11,513 nucleotides of DNA, from positions 1 to 11,513 of the forward strand of contig DGBL01000184.1 of the NCBI GenBank assembly GCA_002384315.1, given 5' to 3'. The notes below the pieces were generated by a model. That model did not search any database, was not told the DNA's origin, and worked only from the letters and a program-made list of their open reading frames with translations. Of this stretch, positions 1 through 5,873 are shown piece by piece. Source of the DNA: Micrococcaceae bacterium UBA4005 (GTDB lineage: Bacteria > Actinomycetota > Actinomycetes > Actinomycetales > Micrococcaceae). Both the position numbers and the translations under genes were made by a program. Positions within the stretch are counted from its first letter, which is position 1, and every line of letters starts with the position of its first letter.

Positions 1-118
1 GATCACGAAGATCGACGACCGCGGAAAGCTTTCGCTTTCGCCGGTTGTCGCTGAGGACGCTGCATCCGACGAAGGCATCGAACTGCCTGCCGAAGCTGCA
101 GCAGGCGCAGAGAACTAG
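1..118 (+). CDS. pnp: Polynucleotide phosphorylase (PNPase), C-terminal end only
   Basis: This is the 3' end of a gene cut by the window start. The reading frame begins at base 2 and ends at TAG 116-118. The first visible residues, ITKIDDRGKLSLSP, match the end of the S1 RNA-binding domain of actinobacterial PNPase, and an acidic, alanine-rich tail ends in GAEN. PNPase degrades RNA phosphorolytically from the 3' end and can add 3' tails; it acts in the cytoplasm. The neighbour supports the call: in actinobacteria pnp (gpsI) is typically followed by an M16 peptidase gene, as seen here. The catalytic RNase PH domains and KH domain lie outside the window. The assignment rests on a short tail plus synteny. 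Confidence 0.85.
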   Translation, partial: ITKIDDRGKLSLSPVVAEDAASDEGIELPAEAAAGAEN

Positions 119-140
119 GCATGACACCGGCCTAGTGCCG

Positions 141-191
141 CAGCGGCTCCGTTCCTGACCGTCCTGGTCGGAGGCGGAGCCGCTGGCGTTT
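141..191 (+). terminator. Strong hairpin after pnp, probable intrinsic terminator
   Basis: An 11-bp perfect stem is formed by CAGCGGCTCCG (141-151) and CGGAGCCGCTG (175-185). The 23-base loop contains a smaller hairpin (GACC 157-160 with GGTC 166-169, extendable by two pairs). Only a short T run (GTTT, 188-191) follows, so it is not a classical U-tract terminator; actinobacterial terminators often lack one. It lies 22 bases past the pnp stop, where a transcript end or a 3'-stabilising structure would be expected. Confidence 0.6.
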
Positions 192-198
192 CCACCCC

Positions 199-217
199 GC
201 CCCGCCTGCGGCGGGGC
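199..217 (+). other. Second GC hairpin in the pnp–M16 gap
   Basis: A perfect 8-bp stem, GCCCCGCC (199-206) with GGCGGGGC (210-217), closes a three-base loop. It starts 13 bases after the first hairpin and ends 19 bases before the GAGG of the next gene. It may be a tandem terminator or a transcript end-protecting structure. No T run follows, so the termination role is inferred. Confidence 0.5.
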
Positions 218-236
218 ACCATTGACCACATAACTC

Positions 237-240
237 GAGG
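237..240 (+). promoter_or_regulatory. Ribosome binding site deciding the M16 start
   Basis: GAGG at 237-240 directly abuts an ATG at 241 but stands six bases before a second in-frame ATG at 247. Only the second spacing is workable for initiation, so 247 is the preferred start. Confidence 0.5.
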
Positions 241-246
241 ATGTTC

Positions 247-1617
247 ATGGCATTGTCCACAGGAGTGTTTCTTCCCCTCGCCCCTACCCCGCACGGAGGG
301 GCGAGGGGGCAGGATCCAACCTTCGTCTCCGGGGAGCCCGGTGGCGCAGTTGTGCGCCGTTCAGTGCTGCCCGGTGGCGTGCGCGTGCTCACGGAGGCCA
401 TGCCAGGGCAACGTTCGGCGACAATCGGGTTCTGGGTGGGGGTCGGATCCCGGGACGAAGCTGAAGGCCAGCACGGTTCTACGCACTTCCTTGAACACCT
501 CCTCTTCAAAGGAACTGCGCGCCGCAGCGCCATGGACATCGCCTCCGCCTTCGACGAGGTCGGGGGAGAGTCGAATGCCGCTACAGCGAAGGAAAACACC
601 TGCTACTACGCCCGAGTGCTCGACGCGGACCTGCCGATGGCAATTGATGTGATCGCGGATATGGTCACCTCCGCTGTCCTCGACGCAGAGGAGCTCGAGC
701 AGGAGCGGGACGTGATCCTGGAGGAAATCGCGATGGACAGCGACGATCCAGCTGATGTCGCCCACGAACGGTTCGTCGAAGCCGTGCTGGGGGATCATCC
801 GCTCGGGCGGCCCATCGGAGGAACACCCGAGGCGATCCGCGCCGTACCGCGGGCATCCGTGCTGGCGCACTACCGGAAGTACTATCATCCGGCTGAGCTT
901 GTCGTCACTGCCGCCGGCGGCCTGGATCACGACGCCGTCTGTGCGCTTGTGCTTTCCGCTCTCCAGGGAGCCGGGTGGGACCTTGAAGAAGGCGCCCGTC
1001 CGGTCGCGCGCCGGGCCTGCGCCCCGGTTCCGGTCGTCGGAAAACCGGGGTTGCATGTGATCCGTCGGGCCGTGGAGCAGGCGAATGTCCTGGTCGGGTG
1101 CCCGTCCCTGGTCGCTACAGACGAGCGACGCTTCGTGATGAGCGTGCTCAACGCGATCCTGGGTGGAGGCATGTCTTCACGGCTCTTCCAGGAAATCCGG
1201 GAGAAGCGCGGATTAGTCTATTCGACGTATTCGTTCTCGGCGGCGTATGCGGATGCTGGCTACTTTGCTATGTATGCCGGATGCTCGCCGGCCAAGACCG
1301 GGCAAGTTATTGACCTGCTCGGGGCGGAATTGGAACGCCTGGCCGTGGAGCCGGTTGAGCAGGAAGAGCTGCGGCGGGCTGTTGGGCAGCTATCCGGCGG
1401 GTTGGTGCTCGCGCTGGAGGATAGCAGCTCGAGGATGTCCCGGCTGGGCCGCGCGGAGCTGGTCTCCGGGGAGTTTCTGGACCTCGATGAGTCGTTGGCG
1501 CGGATCCGCGCGGTCACCGTCGGGCAGGTGCGTGAGCTGGCTGCGGAACTTGCCGCTGCGCCGCGGACCACCATGGTGGTCGGTCCGTTCGATAGCGGAG
1601 CTGATTTCGGCCACTGA
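247..1617 (+). CDS. M16 family (pitrilysin-type) zinc metallopeptidase
   Basis: A 456-residue protein of the processing-peptidase-like M16 family, typical in length for the bacterial one-chain form. The inverted zinc motif HFLEH is at about residues 80-84 (two His ligands and the catalytic Glu), and the third ligand lies in VILEE about 75 residues later (E159/E160). The C-terminal half carries the conserved GGGMSSRLFQEIREKRGL stretch around 305-325, whose Arg/Tyr region binds substrate in this family. It probably degrades or trims peptides in the cytoplasm; no signal peptide is visible. The M. tuberculosis counterpart beside gpsI is named PepR (Rv2782c). The start at 247 is preferred over 241 on RBS spacing. 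The first ~35 codons are poorly conserved in style and contain a strong hairpin. The gene ends 20 bases from the convergent moaD. Confidence 0.93.
   Translation: MALSTGVFLPLAPTPHGGARGQDPTFVSGEPGGAVVRRSVLPGGVRVLTEAMPGQRSATIGFWVGVGSRDEAEGQHGSTHFLEHLLFKGTARRSAMDIASAFDEVGGESNAATAKENTCYYARVLDADLPMAIDVIADMVTSAVLDAEELEQERDVILEEIAMDSDDPADVAHERFVEAVLGDHPLGRPIGGTPEAIRAVPRASVLAHYRKYYHPAELVVTAAGGLDHDAVCALVLSALQGAGWDLEEGARPVARRACAPVPVVGKPGLHVIRRAVEQANVLVGCPSLVATDERRFVMSVLNAILGGGMSSRLFQEIREKRGLVYSTYSFSAAYADAGYFAMYAGCSPAKTGQVIDLLGAELERLAVEPVEQEELRRAVGQLSGGLVLALEDSSSRMSRLGRAELVSGEFLDLDESLARIRAVTVGQVRELAAELAAAPRTTMVVGPFDSGADFGH
274..308 (+). repeat. 12-bp inverted repeat inside the M16 5' coding region
   Basis: CCCCTCGCCCCT (274-285) and AGGGGCGAGGGG (297-308) are perfect reverse complements around an 11-base spacer. 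The structure begins 27 bases into the coding region and in RNA would be very stable. It could hold back translation elongation, act as an RNase or terminator structure belonging to the pnp–M16 junction, or reflect a start codon chosen too far upstream. The inverted repeat is directly seen; its role is inferred. Confidence 0.6.
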
Positions 1618-1637
1618 GGCAGCCCAGCGGTGGTGCC

Positions 1638-1916
1638 TTAACCTCCGGCGAAGGGCGGCAGAACATCGAGCACGTCGTCCGGGTCGAGCTCGCGGGAACG
1701 GTCCCGCACTGCGGTCTCGTTGAGCAGGAAACTGCTTCGGGCGAGCACCGCGCGCATTGACGGCGCGGGGGGAGTACCTACCGGACGCACAGGGCCCTCG
1801 TGCCGTTCGGCGACAAGGCGCAACACATCCTCCAGCGAGGCCGGACCGCTTAGATCGAGGGTTTCCTGAGGCTGCTGCGCGGCGGCGCGGGCCGCGCCGA
1901 AGTAACGGATGAGCAT
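1638..1916 (-). CDS. moaD: MoaD, small subunit of molybdopterin synthase
   Basis: A 92-residue ubiquitin-fold sulfur carrier of the MoaD/ThiS family. It opens with MLIRYFGAARAAA, the usual first beta strand and helix, and ends in PPFAGG. The terminal Gly-Gly is adenylylated and thiocarboxylated, and MoaD then donates sulfur to cyclic pyranopterin monophosphate in the MoaD–MoaE complex. The start ATG (1914-1916) directly follows the moaA stop (1917-1919, TGA), so the pair reads TGAATG and is probably translated by reinitiation; only a weak RBS is visible. It converges on the M16 peptidase gene with 20 bases between stops and no obvious terminator. Its partner MoaE is encoded in the opposite arm of the cluster. 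The length is slightly above the usual ~80 residues because of a proline-rich segment near residues 42-52. Confidence 0.93.
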   Translation of the reverse strand: MLIRYFGAARAAAQQPQETLDLSGPASLEDVLRLVAERHEGPVRPVGTPPAPSMRAVLARSSFLLNETAVRDRSRELDPDDVLDVLPPFAGG

Positions 1917-2987
1917 TCAGCCGCCGATCGCGCTCATGCTGCGGTCAGGCTGGACGAAGTCCGCTGCGCCCAAGCCAGTGTGATCCATGCCGTGCGCCTT
2001 TGGTTTGCCCCACATGGCTTCCTGCCAGCGGCGCGCCACGGCGGTGTCATCTGCATCGGAACGCAACAGGTCCCGTAGGTCGGTCTCCTCGCGGGAGAAC
2101 AGACAGCTCATAATCTTGCCCTCCGCGGTGATCCGGGTGCGGCGGCAATCTGAACAGAACGGTTCGGTCACCGAGGCGATGATACCCACGGTGCCGACTA
2201 CGACGTCGGGCTCGGCCTGTCGGCGCACTTCCCACCGTTCGGCTGGCGCGCCGTCGCGGTTTCTCGGGTCAGAGGTGAGTACGAACCTGGTTTCCAGCAG
2301 GGCGCGCATTTCCGCGGCGGTGACCATGCCCTCCTTCGTCCACCCGTGATCGGCGTCGAGGGGCATCTGCTCAATGAAGCGCAACTCGAAGCCACGGGTC
2401 ACAGCCCATTCCAGCAGGGCCGGCGCTTCGTGATCGTTGATGCCGCGCATCAGGACGGCATTGATCTTGACCAGCCCCAGCCCGCAGTCCGCTGCGGCTT
2501 CGATGCCTTTGAGTACACGGTCCAAAAAAGGCCGCCGGGTCAGCTGGGCAAAAGTCTCCGGGTGCAGGGAGTCCATGGACACATTGATCCGGCTCAATCC
2601 CGCTTCCTTCAAGAGCGCGGCCTTCCGGTCCAGCCCCAGGGCGTTCGTCGTCAGCGAGATGGGAAGGTCCGGGTGGTTTGCCCGGAGGTCCCGGATGATG
2701 TCCACCAGGTCTGCGCGCACCAGTGGTTCCCCGCCGGTGAGCCGCAGTTCGCGAATGCCGAGCACCTCCACGCCGATCCGGACCAACCGGACGATCTCCG
2801 CCCGGGTGAGTACCTGGTCTTTCTGCAGCCAGTTCAGGCCCTCGGCCGGCATGCAATACGTGCAGCGAAGATTGCATTTGTCAGTCAGCGACAGCCGCAT
2901 GTCGGTTGCGCGCCGCCCAAAGGTGTCGACCAGACCGGCACCCGTGTCGTCGGGCGCCACTGAGGGCATGCCAAGGTTTGTTCCCAT
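1917..2987 (-). CDS. moaA: MoaA, GTP 3',8-cyclase (radical SAM)
   Basis: A 356-residue radical SAM enzyme that converts GTP to 3',8-cyclo-GTP, the first Moco step. The N-terminal cluster motif CNLRCTYC has C38, C42 and C45. The SAM-binding GGEP follows near 85-88. The second [4Fe-4S] site has C278, C281 (FCSDC) and C295 (MSC), with the Arg-rich RRTR between. The protein ends in IGG, the conserved C-terminal double glycine of MoaA. The frame stays open up to 3173, but the extra 62 residues look like unconserved intergenic translation and would overlap the moeA start. ATG 2985-2987 is chosen because the protein then opens shortly before the conserved DTFGRRATDMRLSLTDKC region and because TAACCT sits seven bases ahead of it, suggesting a leaderless message. 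It is followed without a gap by moaD. Confidence 0.95.
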   Translation of the reverse strand: MGTNLGMPSVAPDDTGAGLVDTFGRRATDMRLSLTDKCNLRCTYCMPAEGLNWLQKDQVLTRAEIVRLVRIGVEVLGIRELRLTGGEPLVRADLVDIIRDLRANHPDLPISLTTNALGLDRKAALLKEAGLSRINVSMDSLHPETFAQLTRRPFLDRVLKGIEAAADCGLGLVKINAVLMRGINDHEAPALLEWAVTRGFELRFIEQMPLDADHGWTKEGMVTAAEMRALLETRFVLTSDPRNRDGAPAERWEVRRQAEPDVVVGTVGIIASVTEPFCSDCRRTRITAEGKIMSCLFSREETDLRDLLRSDADDTAVARRWQEAMWGKPKAHGMDHTGLGAADFVQPDRSMSAIGG

Positions 2988-2994
2988 ACCGTCA

Positions 2995-3000
2995 AGGTTA
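2995..3000 (-). promoter_or_regulatory. Candidate -10 of a leaderless moaA promoter
   Basis: On the minus strand TAACCT (3000 to 2995) fits TANNNT and is followed by seven bases (TGACGGT) and the moaA ATG. That spacing would start transcription at or next to the start codon. No convincing Shine-Dalgarno sequence precedes the ATG, which agrees with a leaderless message. No clear -35 hexamer is visible. Confidence 0.5.
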
Positions 3001-3042
3001 CGCCCTTGCCTGCCGCCACCTGTAGCCAAGAGCCCGCACCGG

Positions 3043-3064
3043 GGAGCGTGAGATTCGTCGCTCC
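3043..3064. promoter_or_regulatory. Inverted repeat in the moaA/moeA divergent region, possible operator
   Basis: GGAGCG (3043-3048) and CGCTCC (3059-3064) are perfect reverse complements ten bases apart. The repeat lies between the two predicted promoters and overlaps where the -35 region of the moeA promoter should be. A 6-bp arm can occur by chance in GC-rich DNA; the position is the main argument for an operator. Confidence 0.25.
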
Positions 3065-3080
3065 GATACGGCCAACGCAT

Positions 3081-3086
3081 TAGGCT
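3081..3086 (+). promoter_or_regulatory. Candidate -10 of the moeA operon promoter
   Basis: TAGGCT matches TANNNT and is identical to the hexamer ahead of dapB. It predicts a transcript start near 3093, giving moeA a leader of about 79 bases, unlike the leaderless genes nearby. No clear -35 is seen. Confidence 0.4.
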
Positions 3087-3095
3087 GGGACCAGC

Positions 3096-3161
3096 ATGGC
3101 GGAAATCCGGGGCACCGACCGTCGGTGGGTGTGCCCCCGCCCTGGGACAAATCGACCCTGA
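3096..3161 (+). CDS. Possible 21-codon mini-ORF in the moeA leader
   Basis: ATG at 3096 opens a 21-residue frame beginning MAEIRGTDRRWV, ending at TGA 3159-3161, just before the moeA RBS (GAGG 3162-3165). The ATG lies nine bases after the candidate -10, so it would be at the very 5' end of the message. A small hairpin (CACCGA 3113-3118 with TCGGTG 3122-3127) lies inside it. It could act as an upstream ORF coupling translation to moeA. A chance ORF is equally possible: 21 codons is short and the peptide resembles nothing I recognise. Confidence 0.22.
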   Translation: MAEIRGTDRRWVCPRPGTNRP

Positions 3162-3171
3162 GAGGCTGGCC

Positions 3172-4482
3172 ATGATCAGAAGCGTCGCCGAGCACCAACA
3201 AGCAGTGGCCGGTCTTCTGCGTTACAGCAGCGGCTATGCCAAGGTTTCTGCGGAGACGATTCCCGTCAGCCAGGCAGGTTCCAGGGTTCTTGCCGAGGAT
3301 ATTTTCGCCCCGATTAACCTGCCGCCGTTCGATAATTCGCAGATGGACGGGTATGCCGTCCACGAAAAGGATCTCAACAGACCTACCGCAGCCACAGCCC
3401 CACTCAGGCTGCGGATCGCAGCCCCCGTCCCGGCCGGGGTGGAACCGGCGGCGCTGGAGCCAGGTACTGCAGCACCGATTATGACCGGCGCCATGATCCC
3501 GCCCGGAGCCGCGGCCGTGGTGCCGATTGAACGGGCGGAGCCGGCGCAGTTTCCGCCCAGCGATCCCGCTGGGGGCCAGCGGACGGTCGAACTGCCCGCC
3601 GCGATCGAGCAAGGCAGCTACATCAGACGCACCGGCAGTGACATCGCGGCGGGCACCACCGCGCTCACCGCGGGAACCCTGCTCGGCACCGGTCAGCTGG
3701 GCCTGCTCTCGGCCCTGGGCATCGATACGGTGAGCGTGCGCCCGCGGTTCAGGGTGCTGATCCTTTCCACGGGGGATGAAGTGCAGGAACCAGGCACCGT
3801 GCTGCAGCCCGGGAGAATCTACGATGCCAACGCCACGCTGCTCGATTCCGGGCTGCGCGAGGCTGGCGCCGTCGTCGTCCGGCACCGGGTCATGGGCGAC
3901 AACCCGGACCTGCTGGAGGCGGCATTCGGTGAGATCGATCCGGCCCAGGTGCACCTGATCATCACCACGGGCGGGATCAGCCAAGGCGCCTACGAGGTGG
4001 TCAAGCAGGCGTTGGCGCGAAGCACCGTCGAATTCCATTCCGTGGCCATGCAGCCCGGCGGCCCGCAGGCCATGGGTACAGTGGGCGGGGTACCGTTCCT
4101 AGGCTTCCCGGGAAACCCGGTCAGCGCGCTGGTGTCCTTCGAAATGTTCCTTCGTCCGGCGCTGAGCGCCATCGTGGGAGCCCCGGCTCCGCGGGTCGAA
4201 CTGACCGCTAGGCTCGGATGCGCTGTGGAGTCCACCCCAGCCAAGCATCAGGTCCGGCGCGGAATCTTCCGGGACGGAACAGTTGAACTGGTCGGCGGGC
4301 CTGGATCACATCTCATCCACGCCCTCGCGACCTCCAACGCGCTGGTGCACCTGCCAGCCGGGCTGGAGAAGGCCGACACCGGCGACCCGGTGACCGTCTG
4401 GCTGATCGACGCCGTCGAACCCGCCCGGAACGCGCTAGCCTTGCAGGCGGATCCTACACACGACGAGGAGCTTCACGCATGA
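3172..4482 (+). CDS. moeA: MoeA, molybdopterin molybdotransferase
   Basis: A 436-residue protein that inserts molybdate into adenylylated molybdopterin, releasing AMP, the last common Moco step. Visible family blocks are DNSQMDGYAV at 54-63, PIMTGAMIPPGA at 102-113, STGDEV at 199-204 and RIYDAN at 215-220. The MogA-like domain motif TTGGISQGAYE is at 265-275, followed by QPGGPQAMG (295-303) and FLGFPGNPVSAL (309-320). The length fits the usual ~400-430. A good RBS, GAGG at 3162-3165, is six bases before the ATG. It heads the plus-strand arm moeA–moaC–mogA–moaE, and its stop overlaps the moaC start (ATGA at 4479-4482). It is transcribed divergently from moaA across about 184 bases. Confidence 0.95.
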   Translation: MIRSVAEHQQAVAGLLRYSSGYAKVSAETIPVSQAGSRVLAEDIFAPINLPPFDNSQMDGYAVHEKDLNRPTAATAPLRLRIAAPVPAGVEPAALEPGTAAPIMTGAMIPPGAAAVVPIERAEPAQFPPSDPAGGQRTVELPAAIEQGSYIRRTGSDIAAGTTALTAGTLLGTGQLGLLSALGIDTVSVRPRFRVLILSTGDEVQEPGTVLQPGRIYDANATLLDSGLREAGAVVVRHRVMGDNPDLLEAAFGEIDPAQVHLIITTGGISQGAYEVVKQALARSTVEFHSVAMQPGGPQAMGTVGGVPFLGFPGNPVSALVSFEMFLRPALSAIVGAPAPRVELTARLGCAVESTPAKHQVRRGIFRDGTVELVGGPGSHLIHALATSNALVHLPAGLEKADTGDPVTVWLIDAVEPARNALALQADPTHDEELHA

Positions 4483-4958
4483 CCCAGCAGGACCCGGCGC
4501 TGTCCCACGTCCGCCCGGACGGCAGCGCCCACATGGTCGACGTCTCGGACAAAAAAACCACAGCCCGGCAGGCCCAAGCCCAGTCGGTGCTGGCCACGAC
4601 CGCTGAAGTGGTGGCCCTGATCATGGATGGAGCCCTGCCCAAGGGCGACGCCCTTGCTGTCGCCCGGGTTGCCGGCATCATGGCCGCCAAACAGACCTCC
4701 GCGCTGATTCCGCTCTGCCACCCGCTTCCGCTGACCCGGGTGACCATTGATTTCGAGGCCCGTGGTGGCGAGGTGACGGTAACCTCCCTGGTGAAGACCA
4801 CAGCCGTGACAGGTGTGGAAATGGAGGCACTGACAGCGGCGTCGCTGGCCGCGCTGACCCTCTACGACATGATCAAGGCGGTCGACAAGCACGCAGTCAT
4901 CCGGGAGACGAAAGTTCTGGCGAAATCGGGCGGAAAAAGCGGAGACTGGAGCATATGA
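4479..4958 (+). CDS. moaC: MoaC, cyclic pyranopterin monophosphate synthase
   Basis: A 159-residue protein of full family length. MoaC turns 3',8-cyclo-GTP into cyclic pyranopterin monophosphate and normally works as a hexamer. Hallmarks are HMVDVSDK (18-25), AAKQTSALIPLCHPLPL (69-85) with the active-site C80/H81 pocket, TGVEMEALTA (111-120), LYDMIKA (128-134) containing the conserved Asp and Lys, and the closing KSGGKSGDW. The start is supported by GAGGAG at 4465-4470, eight bases upstream, and by the ATGA overlap with moeA. Its stop overlaps the next start the same way (4955-4958). The substrate is made by moaA in the divergent arm. Confidence 0.96.
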   Translation: MTQQDPALSHVRPDGSAHMVDVSDKKTTARQAQAQSVLATTAEVVALIMDGALPKGDALAVARVAGIMAAKQTSALIPLCHPLPLTRVTIDFEARGGEVTVTSLVKTTAVTGVEMEALTAASLAALTLYDMIKAVDKHAVIRETKVLAKSGGKSGDWSI

Positions 4959-5440
4959 GCGGGTTGCGCAATGCCGCAGTGGTCATCGCGTCAACGCGCG
5001 CCGCGGCGGGGATCTACGAGGATGAGTGTGCGCCGATCATCGCCGCGTGGCTGATGGGGCAGGGCTTCGCCGTCCAGGAAGCGGTCGTCGTCCCGGACGG
5101 ACCCGCAGTCGGAGAGGCCATTGGCGTAGCGCTTGAACGCCGCCCGTCAGTTCTTCTCACTAGCGGCGGAACCGGGTTGAGTCCAGATGACACCACCCCT
5201 GAACAAACCGAGCCCTACCTCAGCCGGCGGCTGCCGGGAATCATGGAGGCAATCCGGCGGGCCGGTGCGGAGACCGTGCCGACGGCGGCGCTCAGCCGTG
5301 GGCTGGCTGGAACAGCGGGCAGTACCTTTGTCATCAACCTGCCTGGCTCGCCGGGCGGCGTCCGGGACGGGCTGGCCGTCCTGGAACCTGTCCTGCATCA
5401 CATCTGCACGCAACTGGAGGGAAAAAATGACCACGGGTGA
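4955..5440 (+). CDS. mog: MogA/MoaB-type molybdopterin adenylyltransferase
   Basis: A 161-residue single-domain protein of the MogA/MoaB family, which binds molybdopterin and adenylylates it with ATP before MoeA adds molybdate. The diagnostic motif TSGGTGLSPDDTTPE is at 69-83. ALSRGLAGT (112-120) and NLPGSPGGVRDGL (128-140) are the other conserved blocks. MogA and MoaB cannot be separated safely by eye; being the only such gene in a complete cluster argues for the adenylyltransferase role. The first strand is followed by IASTRAAAGIYED, close to the usual SD-R—G-Y-D pattern. It overlaps moaC by four bases and moaE by 14 bases. Confidence 0.93.
   Translation: MSGLRNAAVVIASTRAAAGIYEDECAPIIAAWLMGQGFAVQEAVVVPDGPAVGEAIGVALERRPSVLLTSGGTGLSPDDTTPEQTEPYLSRRLPGIMEAIRRAGAETVPTAALSRGLAGTAGSTFVINLPGSPGGVRDGLAVLEPVLHHICTQLEGKNDHG
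5416..5421 (+). promoter_or_regulatory. Ribosome binding site of moaE within mogA
   Basis: GGAGGG stands five bases before the moaE ATG at 5427, separated by AAAAA. It fixes the moaE start inside the end of mogA rather than further upstream in the same open frame. Confidence 0.7.
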
Positions 5441-5858
5441 AGTTATCCACGCATCGGTATCCGAGGAGCCGTTGCGGCCCGGGGACGCACTGGCCGGCGT
5501 TGACGCCGCCGGGTGCGGCGCCGTCGTCGGTTTCAGTGGAGTGGTGCGCAATCACGACGGCGGAAAAGACGTCCGCTCGTTGAACTATTCGGGCCACCCC
5601 AGCGCCAACCGGATCATCGGCGAGGTGGCGCAGGAAATCGCCGGGAAGTATGACGGCGTGCGCATCTGGGTGGCGCACCGGGTCGGGGAGTTGGAGATCG
5701 GCGACCAGGCCCTGGTCGCGGCAGTCGCCGCAGGCCACCGCGGGGAGGCGTTCGCGGCCTGCTCCGAACTGGTGGACACCGTCAAAGCGCGGGTGCCGAT
5801 CTGGAAAGAACAGTTTTTCGCTGACGGGACCACCGAATGGGTGGGAGCCGGAGCCTGA
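5427..5858 (+). CDS. moaE: MoaE, large catalytic subunit of molybdopterin synthase
   Basis: A 143-residue protein that binds cyclic pyranopterin monophosphate and, with thiocarboxylated MoaD, builds the dithiolene of molybdopterin. Visible motifs are CGAVVGFSGVVRNHD (30-44), HRVGELEIGD (84-93), and VKARVPIWKEQFF (119-131), whose two lysines (K120, K127) correspond to the catalytic pair of the family. The frame is open from about 5187, but homology begins only at the ATG at 5427, which has a strong RBS. The first 14 bases overlap mogA, with a run of six A at the junction. It is last in the moeA arm; the stop is 15 bases before dapB, whose likely promoter fills that gap. Confidence 0.95.
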   Translation: MTTGEVIHASVSEEPLRPGDALAGVDAAGCGAVVGFSGVVRNHDGGKDVRSLNYSGHPSANRIIGEVAQEIAGKYDGVRIWVAHRVGELEIGDQALVAAVAAGHRGEAFAACSELVDTVKARVPIWKEQFFADGTTEWVGAGA

Positions 5859-5861
5859 CAG

Positions 5862-5867
5862 TAGGCT
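5862..5867 (+). promoter_or_regulatory. Candidate -10 of a leaderless dapB promoter
   Basis: TAGGCT is followed by six bases (GGGTGC) and the dapB ATG, so it occupies -12 to -7 if transcription starts at the A of the ATG. There is no Shine-Dalgarno sequence in the 15-base gap. It would let dapB be transcribed independently of the Moco operon ending just upstream. Confidence 0.5.
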
Positions 5868-5873
5868 GGGTGC

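Noticed and set aside
2988..3171. Moco riboswitch ahead of moaA or moeA
   Set aside because: moaA appears leaderless and the moeA leader of about 79 bases shows only one small hairpin; nothing like the known large multi-stem fold is visible.
2988..3173. 62-residue N-terminal extension of MoaA
   Set aside because: The frame is open but unconserved in style, would overlap the moeA start on the other strand, and would run through both predicted promoters; ATG 2987 has the better context.
2998..4038. A 346-codon minus-strand frame opposite moeA
   Set aside because: It is antisense to a well-supported MoeA and has no recognisable domain.
5187..5426. Upstream open extension of the moaE frame
   Set aside because: It overlaps mogA in another frame, has no MoaE-like sequence, and the strong RBS plus ATG at 5427 starts exactly where homology begins.
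5859..5873. Lysine riboswitch or other leader RNA before dapB (and similarly before dapA, 8310-8406)
   Set aside because: The dapB gap is 15 bases, and the dapA gap of 97 bases holds the divergent promoter region; neither has room or helices for a lysine riboswitch.
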